Position numbers and translations under genes: made by a program. 64,000 bases of DNA from Azorinus chamasolen. Lineage: Eukaryota > Mollusca > Bivalvia > Cardiida > Solecurtidae. This document shows positions 22,060-33,484 of the stretch, piece by piece; positions within the stretch are counted from its first letter, which is position 1, and each line of letters starts with the position of its first letter. Under the pieces are notes generated by a model. The model was not told the origin of the DNA. It saw only the letters and a program-made list of their open reading frames with translations, and did not search any database. The DNA lies in assembly GCA_963576725.1 (NCBI GenBank), contig OY755247.1, positions 11,625,534-11,689,533 on the forward strand. The letters run 5' to 3'.

Positions 22060-22180
22060 TGTGTGTTACTTGCTTTCTACAGGTGTTTTTGTTGTGTGTT
22101 TCTTGCTTTCTACTGGTGTTTTGGTTGTGGTTGCGTTTTGCATGTGTCTTTACTACTTTCTCATCAATACCAACAAGGCT
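22060..22180 (+). mobile_element. Subfamily B tail end, partly duplicated
   Basis: TTGCTTTCTACAGGTGTTTTTG and TTGCTTTCTACTGGTGTTTTGG are near-direct repeats leading into GGTTGCGTTTTGCATGTGTC and TTTACTACTTTCTCAT. Confidence 0.65.
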
Positions 22181-22339
22181 TAGTGTTATGAAACTTTTTA
22201 CTCCTGTTTGTAATCTTTGATTAAATATTTTGTGTCAGAAGTGATATATTTGATTCAATAAGTATTATAAACAGAATTGTGTACAGAATTGTGTATGAAC
22301 GTGCGACACATAACGGGACTATGGCATTGCTCTCAATGC

Positions 22340-22500
22340 TTCCGTAACTTGTTCAGTCTGTTCTTTAGCAGTTATTATCAATGCAACACTACTTATGCCC
22401 CAGCACATGCTTAAAACGCTTAAGTGATATTCAATTTTCGAAACCAATTACATCGAAACTTATGATCCAGAGGACCCTTAATATAAGAACAGTAACAGTA
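22340..22500 (-). repeat. 282-bp repeat family, old diverged copy
   Basis: AGTCTGTTCTTTAGCAGTTATTA, ATGCAACACTACTTATGCCC and TGATATTCAATTTTCGAAAC match the minus strand of the unit with many substitutions. 22500-22870 to its right shows nothing identifiable. Confidence 0.6.
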
Positions 22501-22876
22501 AATCAAAGCAGCTATTCCAATTAAAGGGTCTGCCCTATTTGCAAATGTGCTAAAAGGTGTAAAGTGTATACATTGTATGATATGTTTTGCGTTTTCAATG
22601 AAACATTTTATTACGGGTAATGCAACGTTAACGTAACAGCAATTAAGATGATGTCAGACATATATGTGAATGACAATTACATTTATTGGCAAGGTACAAT
22701 ATACCGTTTTGTTGTCTCATTTTGTGACATATGCAAATAATTGATAAACTTTCAAAATATATGCTTTTTTCACATTTAGGACCCGACATCGAGGTAATCT
22801 TATATTGATCCAATAATTTCAAAATGCTCACATAATATTAGCAAGCTATAAATCACTCGACATGATCACAACATAC

Positions 22877-23071
22877 CGTTCAGTTTCTCAAAGGCTTCTT
22901 CCAAGTCATTGCTGAGTCTCGCTTTTTTGACACATAAAACTACCACAGGAATCTCGGGCTTCAGATCGTTTACATTGTCACAATCATCAAATTTGGCGAA
23001 CATTGGTTTCTTTTTCAATTCGGCCACAATGCGCTTCATAAATACAACAGCGTATGGAAGGTAAAATTGCC
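22877..23071 (-). CDS. Candidate internal exon of an unidentified host gene
   Basis: On the minus strand TTTATTTTCAG precedes, and GTATGT follows, a 195-nt open segment that begins with two bases and ends with one base of split codons. The peptide includes QFYLPYAVVFMKRIVAELKK, MFAKFDDCDNVNDLKPEIPV and SNDLEEAFEKLN. Composition is that of a folded protein, with no repeat similarity in the window. It joins in phase to the 43-nt exon at 24093-24135. The family is not recognised; I decline to name a function. Confidence 0.6.
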
Positions 23072-24092
23072 CTGAAAATAAAACTTGCTTATTAGCCATC
23101 GTGAAATATAAGTATACTTGTTAGTAATGCAGATATACACCCACAATAAATAGTTTAGATAAGACCCGGTATAAATGACTATGGTTGTTTTTGTTTTGTT
23201 TCAAATAAAATCTTTTTTACAGATTTTTTCCATATTTTATGAAATAAACAAGAGGGCCAGCTCTTTTCTATTTTCTTACGGACTATACATATCTAGTTGG
23301 ATTAATATGTCCATATGCCATAAACAAGTTTACTAAATATCCATGAAGTTATTAATTCTTGTATAAATATATAACTATTCATGACGTATAGGGTTAAATA
23401 TGTCTTATCAAATCGCATAAGCGGGAAACTGTGTGGCAAATTCGAACACAAAAAATATTGGTATAACTATACTCACACATTTCAGCCACAGCTTTTACAT
23501 ACTTTTAGCGTTAATAAAACAGTGAGAATAATTCTAGTTTTGATGTGAAGAGTTAAAATGTTTGTTATCTATTATTTAACAGAAATGGATGTGATATCCA
23601 GACTGTTGGAAAAAAGTATTTAACATATTTCTGATATTTCACCGGTAACCCCTATCTCACTGAAACGCATTAGAATCGCCTCCTCAAGATAGGGATTGCG
23701 TGAGAAATTATTGATTTTGCAGATCTTATCTACTTCGCTATGTTATTATCATTAGGAATTCTGGTCAAATATTATGTTTGCCTTTTGTTTGGAAATGTTA
23801 TGTAGTCTATCATATATGGAGGTGAACAAATGTGTTCATGATGTAAACCAACAAATGATTACTGCTAATTATTGGTAATATAACATTTTTAACTAAAACG
23901 ACAATGCAAGAATGGTATGGTATGCGTACGTATATATGCCATTAACAAGCCCATAAGAATTATTCAAGCATAACAAATATGATGCCAAGAATGAAATAAA
24001 TTCGTCAAAACGACTTAAAAAAGTCACCCACTTTCAGAATATTTATATTTAAATAAGAAAACAACGTGAAAAAGGGTAAAAAATCATTTAAC

Positions 24093-24135
24093 CTGGTTTT
24101 GTTTCTCTGATAATCCGAGTTGATTCATCTGACAC
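24093..24135 (-). CDS. Candidate 43-nt exon of the same unidentified gene
   Basis: On the minus strand CTTGTTTTATAG precedes 14 codons (VSDESTRIIRETKP) plus one base, followed by GTTAAA. The leftover G completes the codon begun by GG at the next exon, giving an uninterrupted reading across a 1021-bp intron. The phase match supports both exons, although a 43-nt exon alone would be weak evidence. The stretches 23075-24090 and 24140-24785 hold nothing else recognisable and are presumably intronic. Confidence 0.5.
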
Positions 24136-24785
24136 CTATAAAACAAGTATGTTGAAATGAAATGTAATCCAAAATGACAAAACTCTATATAAGTGTGACA
24201 TTCAAACTTCTATATTTCATGGTTGTGGCTCATAACATTTCACTTTTAAACGTTTAATTTGCAATTGCACTAGTTTGATTTCACAAATCATGATTATAAC
24301 TTTAGGAATTCACGATTCACTTTTAACCCCGTGAATTCATGATTTAACGCCATGAAATCATCATTTCAACTTTATACATTTCATACTTTCAACATCATGA
24401 AGTTGCACCCATGCATTCCTGAAGTTAAGATGCGGTAATACCAGTGAATTCATTACGTTGAAACAGTGAAATCGTGACGATGAAACCATTAAACATGAAC
24501 TAGAAAGTATGTAATAATGCAGCTGAATGGGTGAAATGTAGAAATTCTTAAACATGAAATATAGAAATATGAATGCCGTACCGGTCTCATCTACTATATA
24601 TGTGTTCGACGTTATATACAGATTAATGTACAAAGTTTATATACGGTCTGATATAAAACAATAACAGGTGACATTTAAACATGACAGACAATGTAAACAT
24701 GGGACACCGGCGTGTTGGAAGGGAGCTGACAAGAATGTCAAAGTGCCTTCTGTATTGTGCCAATTTTCACTTCTCTTTACAGTGT

Positions 24786-26690
24786 AATAGGCTGGTCCTA
24801 GTCATGGTTACCGTAGCACTCACTATACTTTTTTTTCATGGGTACCAAATTGTTCCTTGGGTTCGTAAAAACACATTTTGAGCATGTCCCCAAAATAAGT
24901 AATGTCCCAGCTATGTTTAATTTAACGGTTTCCATGGTAACCAGAGGTAATTTTCGAAACGACCTTGGTTCAGAAAATGCGTCATAACTTTGCTTTTAGA
25001 GGCACTAGAATGACAAAACAAGTATCAAAGTAAAGCAGAGACATATAGCTTGAATATGATATATGATTTTATTAATATTCATAATGCATTCTTATGAATA
25101 TTAATGAGGAAGTAAAACAATGCGTTTTTTTTAGAAAAAAAGGAGTTTGTTGTTTAGTCTGAGAGGCTTATTAATGCACAAAAACATTGAATTCAGGTTT
25201 AAATTGTTCGTTGGGTCCCAAGAACACATTTTGAGCATTCCCCCAAATAATTTTGTCCCATCTATGTTTTATTTAACGGTTTCCATGGTAACCCGATGTA
25301 AATTTCGAAACATCCGTGGTTAAGAAAATGCGTCATAACTTTGCTTTTAGAGGCAATAGAAGGACAAAACAAAAAACAAAGTAAAGCAGAGACATATAGC
25401 TTGAATATGATATATGATTTTATTAATATTCATAATGCATTCTTATGAATATTAATGAGGAAGTAAATAAATGCGTTATTTTAGAAAAAAGGAGTTTGTT
25501 GTTTAGTCTGAGAGGCTTATTAATGCACAAAACCCATTGAATTCAGGTTTAAATTGTTCGTTGGGGTCCCAAGAACACATTTTGTTCATTCTCCCAAATA
25601 ATTTTGTCCCATCTACGTTTTATTTAACGGTTTCCATGGTAACCCTATGTAAATGTCGAAACATCTGTGGTTAAGAAAATGCGTCATAACTTTGCTTTTA
25701 GAGGCAATAGAGTGAGTTGAGTGAGTTGGGTTTTACGTCCGACCAACAATATTTCAGTTATTTGCAGACGGCACCCGCATGAGACAAGTTATAGTGCTGC
25801 CTCACTGGAATACTCCTGCCGCAGGTACATGGCAGGGGCATCCCACCCAGTCACATTATCCTGACACCGGGCCGACCAGTCCTAGAACTACACCTTTATT
25901 GTCGAGCGTAGACAAGGGAGCTACTAGTACCAACTTTTAACGACTTTTGGTCTGTCGCGGCCGGGGATCGAACCCACGACATTCCGTACCGCAGGCGGAC
26001 GCTCTACCACTGAGCCACGCGGCCGGTAGAGGCAATAGAAGGACAAAACAAAAAACCAAAGTAAAGCAGTGACATATAGCTTGATTATGATATAAATTTT
26101 AATAATATTGATATATGATTACTTATGAATATTAATGAGGAAGTATAAAAAATCCGCTTTTTTGAAAAGGGAGTTTGTTTTGTAGTCTTAGAGGCCTAAT
26201 AATGTACAAAAATATTGAATTTAGGTTTAAATTGTTCGTTGGGGTCGTCACAACACATTCTGAGCATTCCCCCAAAATAATTGTGTCCCAGCTATGTTTT
26301 ATTTAACGGTTTCCATGATAACCCGATGTAAATTTCGAAACACCCGTGGTTAAGAAAATGCGCCACAACTTACTTTGCTTTTAGAGGCAATAGAAGAACA
26401 AAACAAGAACCAAAGTAAAGCACAGACATATAACTTGAATATGATATGTAATTTAACTAATATTCATAAATGTATTCTTATGAATATTAATGAGGAAGTA
26501 AAAAATCCGTTTTTTAGAAAAAAAAGAGTTTATTTTTTAGTCTGAGAGGCCTATTTATAAACAAGAGTTATTGAATTCAGGTTTAAATGTTTTAATATGA
26601 TCATACAAAGAAAATAAACCATCTTTGTTTCAGGTAATATTTCTACAAAACATGTATATTTAAGCTAATTTGCATATAACGTTTGCATAT
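24786..26690 (+). repeat. Left arm of an 8.3-kb inverted repeat: about 350-bp tandem units
   Basis: TTCGTTGGG-type words recur near 24852, 25207, 25556 and 26227. After subtracting the SINE at 25712-26026 the spacing is 349-355 bp. Each unit includes CGGTTTCCATGGTAACC, GCGTCATAACTTTGCTTTTA and a hairpin ATTAATATTCATAA/TTATGAATATTAAT (14 paired bases around about 7). The reverse complement occurs at 31940-33070. The outer edge is AATAGGCTGGTCCTAGTCAT. Confidence 0.9.
25712..26026 (-). mobile_element. tRNA-derived SINE, full length
   Basis: On the minus strand it starts with CCGGCCGCGTGGCTCAGTGG (A box TGGCTCAGTGGTAGAGC), then GGGTTCGATCC (B box), a tRNA-unrelated body, and ends in an (ACTC)-type tail. 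Both flanks carry TAGAGGCAATAGA (25699-25711 and 26027-26039), a 13-bp target duplication. The insertion is inside the third 350-bp unit. A second copy is at 40825-41140. Confidence 0.95.
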
Positions 26691-26759
26691 AAGCAATTTT
26701 ACATGGTACTCACCGACATATTGTGTGACTATTTTTATTTCCCTTTTAAGATTTTTGTC

Positions 26760-26993
26760 CCCTTTGCGTTTTCTCTAGTGTGACTTTACCTTGTGCTTGT
26801 GATTTTGTTCATGTGTGGAGTGTTTGTCTCTAGTTATTGTGTCTGTTGATGTTTTCTGTGTTTATCTCGTGTGTGAGTGTGCGTTTGGGTGTGTGGTTGT
26901 GTATGTGTGTGTCATGCTGTCTATCGGTGTTTTGGTGGTGGTTGCGTCTTGTATGTGGCTTTGCCTGCTTGACTTTACTACTTTTCCATGAGC
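26760..26993 (+). mobile_element. Subfamily B tail end
   Basis: Starting near CCTTGTGCTTGTGATTTTGT, it runs through the GT-rich segment to GGCTTTGCCTGCTTGACTTT and ends at ACTTTTCCAT. No hairpin region is retained. 27000-27365 beyond it holds only AT-rich words like TGAATATTAATG. Confidence 0.8.
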
Positions 26994-27365
26994 ACTTTTT
27001 AGCATTGTTTCGAGTGTACTATCTTTTCTATTATTTATTTTACGTATACTACCAGATATTGACCAAAAACTGACAAGAACAGGGGATCATTACTTTGGGT
27101 CTATGAATATTAATGCATATTTATGAATATTAATGAGATGTAAAAATAAACACACTTGAATGAACTGTTCTTTTTATCTGAGATCATTTTAGTTAACCAG
27201 TACAGAACTTGATACTGACTGAAACAGAGATAGTGATGTTCATGTATATAAATATGTAGATAATGAATATTTCTTTCAAAATCATGAATATTGATGAGAA
27301 TGTAAACTGTTGTAGGAAAGTAAGTTTTTATATTATATTGTAATAAACATGTATGTGAACAACAC

Positions 27366-27463
27366 CTCCCTTCAGAATTTATAATCTTCACAACAGCAGC
27401 TGTTAAGTGCTTGTGTGGCGGCCGTAAAACGTCGCCCCGTACTTCATTCTCAGTGTTGTTATT
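27366..27463 (+). repeat. 282-bp repeat family, first third of a unit
   Basis: CACCTCCCTTCAGAATTTAT to CATTCTCAGTGTTGTTAT, including GGCGGCCGTAAAACGTCGCC. It is joined at 27464 to the terminus of a minus-strand B tail. Confidence 0.85.
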
Positions 27464-27880
27464 GATGAAAAAGTAGTAAAGTCAAGCAGGAAAAGAAACA
27501 CACAAAACGCCACCATCACCAAAACACCTACAGAAAGCATAGCAATTTATACTCATACACACACATACAGCAGAAAGTCACACACAAGACGCAATCACCA
27601 CGAACACATCAATAGACAGCATACCACACACACACACAACCAAACACACGCAAACACACGAGAAGAACACATAAAACACCAACAAATACACGAGCACCGG
27701 AGACAAACATGAACCAAACACAAGCACAAAGACACAAGACAAACAAAAGTAAGGGTGACAAAGAGAGAGCCGCCTTGGCACGGTCAGTAGCAAAATCACC
27801 ACTGGGTGTTTAAACCGGTTTACGGACGTCCTAAGCTCACATTTATCTCAAAGTCACCCTAGTTAAACAAACATTGTAAA
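27464..27880 (-). mobile_element. Subfamily B tail, split by a 1.4-kb insertion
   Basis: From the terminus (TGAAAAAGTAGTAAAGTCAA) through the CA-rich run, which is partly duplicated, to CGGTCAGTAGCAAAATCACC (hairpin), TTTAAACCGGTTTACGGACG and ACATTGTAAATA. The same tail continues at 29293 with TAAAGGTATCCCCGCC, so 27881-29292 is inserted material. Confidence 0.85.
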
Positions 27881-29175
27881 TAGTGTTTAACCTACTTTTT
27901 GGGCCAATCACAATGCTGGAAATTTTGAATTTCTCCACGATTAATTTCTTATAGTCAGGCACTAATCGCTGACTTAGCGACTAAGTCGGCTGTCCCCAGC
28001 GCATGCGCGAGTACATCCTGTGACGTACAGTGCTTAGCTCGTCCCACCAAGTAACAGCGCGAGCGTCAAATACACATGTGTATACATGTTCTGTGTAGAA
28101 TACCAAGCTGAGACTAAGAAATGAGGTAAATTGATGCAACTCAAACATTTTATTGGTAGATCTACATGTACTGAGATTCGAAATAAAAAAGAAAAAACCA
28201 AAGCATTAAAAAACACCAAAAAAGAAGACCCTATATCTATTTAGTTATTAGACAAGTGAAAGCTAAATGCAAGACAAATGTAATGTAGAATGCTCCCTCG
28301 AGGCGTTCTGAACTACCTTTGTCTGTATTAAGCAGCCACCTGTCTATAGAGATTTCATTGTTTTGCCGTTGAATGGCTATTGTACAACGGTTTACTGTTA
28401 AAAATTATATATGGTAATTCCTGTCTTTTATGTAACTGGTCTCTTGTCCAGGCCCTGAAATTATAAAATATGATAAAATCACCAGCTGTCAGTTAGATCT
28501 AACCCTTTCCTCCATAGTTTGTTTCAGTATTAAAGCAGACTTTAGGAGTATTCTGCTTTAATTTCAGCCTGCTTTAAGCAACCGTCAGCTAGGATATGGG
28601 AAATATTTCTTACGATGCCTACCCATGACAGTATAAAGTGAAACTAATTTCTAGAGTGGAAGAATAATTAAAGGCGTTAAAATAAGTACCTATTGCGTAA
28701 AGGGTTAAATAGCATGTGTAGTCTGTCTGCATTTAAAACTGAATTTTATTTTTAAAGCATTTTGTTGCATTTGCTTTCTGTTTTTAGAGCACAGCGCTTG
28801 AAACATCGACTCAATGAAATATCTTACCTAATTCGGGTTTTGACAACTTTTGTGTCTGCACATTTAACAATTGTGTTAGACAGCTATCTTGAAATGCATC
28901 GTCCGTAAAATTTAACGTCATGGTCCCCAAGTAGATGCGATATCGTAGCTGTAAGACTGATAATGACTAGCGTCTATTTAGGAATAGAGCTACGTTATCG
29001 TATCTAGGTCCCCAAGAAGGTCGAGCGTCGGCTTCATTTCTGCCATCCTTTCTGAACGACTGACACATTTGTTCAACACACGGTCTCGGCTGTTGCCCCT
29101 AGCAACGCATGCGACCAAGTCCAGCTTCACTCCGCCCACTTTTAATCCTGTCCAAAAACTAGGCTAAACACTATA
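27881..29175. mobile_element. Non-coding TIR element inserted in the B tail
   Basis: Left end TAGTGTTTAACCTACTTTTT and right end (complement) TATAGTGTTTAGCCTAGTTT are imperfect inverted repeats of about 22 bp. The 1.3-kb interior contains GC-richer sections with CGCATGCGCGAG and a repeated GGTCCCCAAG (28923, 29008), but no transposase frame. Continuity of the retroelement tail on both sides marks it as an insertion. Confidence 0.7.
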
Positions 29176-29178
29176 TCA

Positions 29179-29290
29179 GTTAGTGTCTATTAAGTGCGAA
29201 TTTAATGACTTTAAATGCCTTGCTCGCTCGCTAACGCTCGCTGCGCTTCGGCATTTAAAATCATTAAATCCACACTTAATAGACACTAAC
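29179..29290. repeat. 112-bp foldback repeat
   Basis: GTTAGTGTCTATTAAGTG... on the left is inverted on the right (CACTTAATAGACACTAAC) with about 40-bp arms. The loop GCTCGCTCGCTAACGCTCGC is rich in GCTCGC. It lies directly beside the previous element and may be its satellite or a second insertion. Confidence 0.85.
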
Positions 29291-29292
29291 TA

Positions 29293-29806
29293 ATACATAA
29301 AGGTATCCCCGCCGGACTTGCCCACAACACAGAAGACAGTAATCGCAGTACAAAATGTAAAAAATAGCATAACAATTGCGAAAGTCCGTCAAATATGTAC
29401 TCAATGACTTTGCTGAAGACAGAGCAACTGCAGGGAAGCCGTTAAGGGCACGACAGAGAACAGGTAATACATGAGTCTGGTAAGCTCAACCCATTTCTGG
29501 GTTTAAGAGTATACCGTCATAGAGTACTACCCTCGGCCTGTCATCGTGCAAGCAAAGAGGAAAGCGTAGCGACGGACTGTAAAGGGTTCGATAACCAAAC
29601 ATGCAGTGTGTTGCAATATAATAGGGTCATAACCTTTCTTCCTAAAAGCTTTAATGCCTTTAATAAACAAATCGTGAAAATGGATATGACCATGAATTTT
29701 CCTAAGTTTGTAGATAACATCACCATAGAAATCTGGATGAGAAATACCTTGTTGCATTAACGTCCGTAAATTGCAGTTATATTTACTAATGAGGGGTAAA
29801 TTTCGA
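29293..29806 (-). pseudogene. Subfamily B RT C-terminus
   Basis: Frame 29757-29527 encodes QQGISHPDFYGDVIYKLRKI, LLIKGIKAFRKKGYDP-type sequence and HTACLVIEPFTVRRYAFLFA. To the left lie the extension and the GGGGATACC tail start. The upstream end is broken at 29807 by a MITE. Confidence 0.85.
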
Positions 29807-29808
29807 TA

Positions 29809-30011
29809 CAGTAAAACCTCTCTTAACCGGACGTTAAATTAGGTACAAATATCGGTCTTGGGGAAAGGTGGCAGCTTAATGCAGGGTGGAAGTCATGCAG
29901 TAAGCTCCTAGAGGAGCTTTCTGCATGACTTTCACCCTACATTAAGCAGTCATCTGCCTAAAATATCTAAATTCTTCTCTACTAGAATTCCGGTTAAGAG
30001 AGGTTTTACTG
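29809..30011. mobile_element. MITE with pogo-like terminal inverted repeats
   Basis: CAGTAAAACCTCTCTTAACC at the left is inverted at the right, with TA on each side. An inner inverted repeat (GTGGAAGTCATGCAGTAAGC with its complement) nearly folds the whole 203 bp. Non-coding. Confidence 0.9.
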
Positions 30012-30019
30012 TAATAGAA

Positions 30020-30212
30020 TACCTTCTGATCCTTCGAGATCATGAGTTTCAGTACTTTTTGTTCTGAAAATTGATCCGGTCCTAGGGGGCGTGAGCAGTG
30101 TTGCACTTTCAATTACTGTTCATGAACAGACACAATAAAACCGAGTCTGAAGTTTTCTCTTTTTGTGTTGCAATTTTCGCTCTCGGAGAATCACCTCCCT
30201 TCAGAATTTGTA
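30020..30212 (+). repeat. 282-bp repeat family, last two-thirds of a unit
   Basis: ACCTTCTGATCCTTCGAGAT through GTTGCACTTTCAATTACTGT and the AATAAA hairpin to CCTCCCTTCAGAATTT. A piece of GAATACCGCTTAAGCCGG is deleted. Confidence 0.85.
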
Positions 30213-30379
30213 AGAAATACAGCGGAGGAATTCAGCCCCATGCATGTTTTTATGAAGAATATTACTTTTATGAGTGTTTTGCAATACAATAGAAAATATA
30301 TAGCATCTCGGCTGCAATCTTCAGCTTATGTTTACCCATATCAACCTTGAGTGACATTGAAATTACTCGCGATGTGTTA

Positions 30380-31760
30380 TGTATTTGCTTGATTATTTAC
30401 CACAGCATGCCAGAGCAACGCAATGCTTCTTGCGAGCATTTCGCGGCAGACTGGACAACTCATAAAGCGTGTCTGATCTGCTGCGGATGCTCCGCTTCAG
30501 CTCCCGGTCCAATTTCATCCCTCTGGGGAGACGTTGCAGTTTGCTGCCCGACGGAAGAAGTATTCTTCTCTTTGGTCAGCGACTTCCTCGCCTCAGATAA
30601 ATCAATGTCCTCTAAAGCTCAGAAGAAGCCTGCTTCTTCTTTAAAATCTCTTTCGTCAACCGCCCCCGTGGTGCAATCGATTCCCCAGTTGTTGGTTGCA
30701 GCTCGGCACCCAACTGTTAGGCCCAGTTATCCGTCACCGGTCCCCGGTGTCCTGGTGTTTGGCTTCCGTTTCATGACGTCACCGGCAGACCGATCTACCA
30801 AGCCCCGGCCCAATGAAGTCACTGGGTATTCTTTGGCCCGGTGTCCCAAGTTTGCTCTCCAACGGTCCTCCTGTGGCCTGTTCCAATCTTTTCTACTGGG
30901 CATTCTGTCTCTACACCGCATTGCAGTGGTGAAAGTCAACAGGAAGCTGCTCTGGCTAAGTCTCCATCCACAGTCCACACTTCTATGTCTGTGGCGGGTC
31001 CCACCCCTCCGGGGTGCTGCCACCCGTGACGTTCACCAGGGATGATTCTGAGGGAGAGTAGGAAGACACTTTGTCCATTATGGCTCCTAGGGATGATCCT
31101 ATTTTTAGGGAATCAGACTCTGTGGAAGCCTCTCACTCAGATTTAGATGGAGCTTAGTCAGCTTCTACTTTAAATGATTCTGAACATAAATATTTTCTAT
31201 TGAGAAGGCGTGCGAAGATTGTTTTAGAATCCTCCCACCCTCTGTCTGCCCTAGACCCCCGAATCCTATTCACAGGGGTCCTCAATCGTCTTCCGTTCTA
31301 GTGTCAGTCGAAAAAGTGGACCTCCCTAACCTAATTAAGTCTAAGGAGTCTCTTTCTCATTCTGTCTCTCTCTCTTCCCGTTTGTCTGACCTGGACGAAG
31401 ATTTTTGTGCCAGTCCGGCAACTAGGTAGACCATGTCCGCTAAATTCAAACATTGGCCTCCTATCTGCGGCCTTCTCTGTGGAGCTTGAATCCGATGTTA
31501 CTAAATGCTTTTCATACCATTTGGGCTGTTTGACCCAACTGGCATTGGGTCAAGGGCTCACATCGACAGCGATTATGCTCCTCTGTCGCCCTGACACATT
31601 CCTCTAATCTACATGACAAGTCTAAGGACGAGCTGTGGGCGTCTCGCTTTACTTCCGAACTACTTTTCGTTAAGGAGAAAGAGCAGACAGGGCTTCTACC
31701 AGGAACCCTCCCGCGTCCGGTCTGGTTTTCTTGGAAAATCCCTAAGACTGAATGTAAGCC
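30380..31760 (+). pseudogene. GC-rich gag-like remnant of an unidentified retroelement
   Basis: The frame 30347-31045 and its broken continuations differ sharply from the AT-rich surroundings. They hold a Cys/His cluster (THKACLICCGCSASAP), Ser/Pro-rich stretches (KKPASSLKSLSSTAPVVQSI), acidic-Ser segments (ESDSVEASHSDLDG) and a later SKDELWASRFTSELLFVKEK reading in another frame. Such layouts occur in gag-type proteins of DIRS- or LTR-like elements, but no protease, RT or terminal repeat is visible. Stops and frame changes make it a relic. The upstream ATG at 30347 is probably not the original start. Confidence 0.45.
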
Positions 31761-31939
31761 TCATTAATATTCATGAATACCGCATTTATATTCAAAAGAC
31801 GCGAACAAATCACTTACATACACAAAGTAATGATCCTCTGCTCTCGTCTTTTTTGGTACAATATATCTGGTAGTTTACGTAAAATAAATCACAGAAAAAA
31901 TAGTATACTCAAAATAATACTAAATAAAATGCTCATAGA

Positions 31940-33070
31940 AAAATGCTTATTCATTTACGCACATTATATGCAAATAAGCTTAAATATGCATACTTTATAC
32001 AAATATTACCTGAAACAAAGATGGTTTATTTTCTTTGTATGATCACATGAAAACATTCATACCTGAAATCAATAACTCTTCTTTATTAATAGGCCTCTCA
32101 GACTCAAAACTAAACTATTTTTTTTCCTACAAAAAGGAGCTGTTTTACTTCCTCATTAATATTCATAAGAAAACATGAATATTAGTTAAATTACATATCA
32201 TATTCAAGTTATATGTCTTTGCTTTCTTTGGTTCTTGTTTTGTCCTTCTATTGCCTCTAAAAGCAAAGTAAGTTATGACACATTTTCTTAACCACGGGTG
32301 TTTCGAAATTTATATCGGGTTACCATGGAAACTTTTAAATAAACATAGCTGGGACACAATTATTTTGGGGGAATGCTCAGAATGTGTTGTGAGGACCCCA
32401 ACGAACAATTTAAACTTAAATTCAATAATGTTTGTGCATTGATAGGCCTCTAAGACTACACAACAAACTCCTTTTTCTAAAAAAGCGGATATTTTATACT
32501 TCCTCATTAATATTCATAAGTAATCATATATCAATATTATCAAAATTTATATCATAATCAAGCTATATGTCACTGCTTTACTTTGGGTTTTGTTTTGTCC
32601 TTCTATTGTCTCTAAAAGCAAAGTTATGACACATTTTCTGAACCAATGGTGTTTCCAAATTTACCCCGGGTTACCATGGAAACCGTTTAACAAAACATAG
32701 ATTCGGCAAAGTTATTTGGGAGAATGCGCAAAATCTGTTCTGGGGACCAACGAACAATTTAAACATGAATTCAATATTTTTTATGCATTAATAAGCCTCT
32801 CCGGCTAAACAACAAACTCCTTTTTTCTAAAAAAACCCGCATTACTTACGTCCTCATTAATATTCATAAGAATGCATTCATGAATATTAATACAATCTAT
32901 ATCATATTTAAGCTATATGTCTCTGCTTTACTTTGATACTTGTTTTGTCATTCTAGTGCCTCTAAAAACAAAGTTATGACACATTTTCTGAACCAAGGTA
33001 GTTTCGAAAATTACCTCTGGTGTCTAGGGTGGGGATGCTACAGTAACCATGACTAGGACCCAGCCTATTA
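31940..33070 (-). repeat. Right arm of the 8.3-kb inverted repeat
   Basis: The reverse complement of 24786-26690 with three units: TCATTAATATTCATAAG near 32154, 32505 and 32853, and AACGAACAATTTAAAC near 32399 and 32749. It ends outside at GACTAGGACCCAGCCTATTA, matching the left arm's outer edge. It lacks about 100 bp next to that edge and one unit. Confidence 0.88.
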
Positions 33071-33484
33071 TGAATATTGGACTATTTTCATATTCAAGAA
33101 TAAACTGGGAGAAAAAGAAACGGTACATGAGCCATTATTTAGATAACGAAACGTTCATTAAATTTATTTTTGATAAAACTTTCAACGATCAGATGAGGTA
33201 GAGGTGCAATATATATCTTGCAGATCAGTGCATTTTATATTTTCAAATATGTCGAAACAATTGATCAAGAGTATTTCTTGTAAGCCGATATTGTGTTTAC
33301 AGCAAACTATTTTCACATTTTTAAGTACATCTATTTGAATTGACACCAATCACTGCAAATTGCCATGTAAAATACATCTTTTCATGTCTCATTAATTGTA
33401 TCAGAGTTTCGAAAAAATAATTCTTATCTGTGACCCAAAGTACTTATACCATCTATGCGATGTTCAAAATATCACTTAAGGTAC

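Noticed and set aside
30347..31045. A 232-residue host protein
   Set aside because: The ATG lies in unrelated AT-rich sequence, the frame is Ser/Pro-biased, and homologous-looking text continues in other frames after the stop, as in a decayed retroelement.
24786..33070. A giant transposon with tandem-repeat TIRs
   Set aside because: No target duplication, transposase or second copy of the whole unit is visible; reported only as an inverted repeat.
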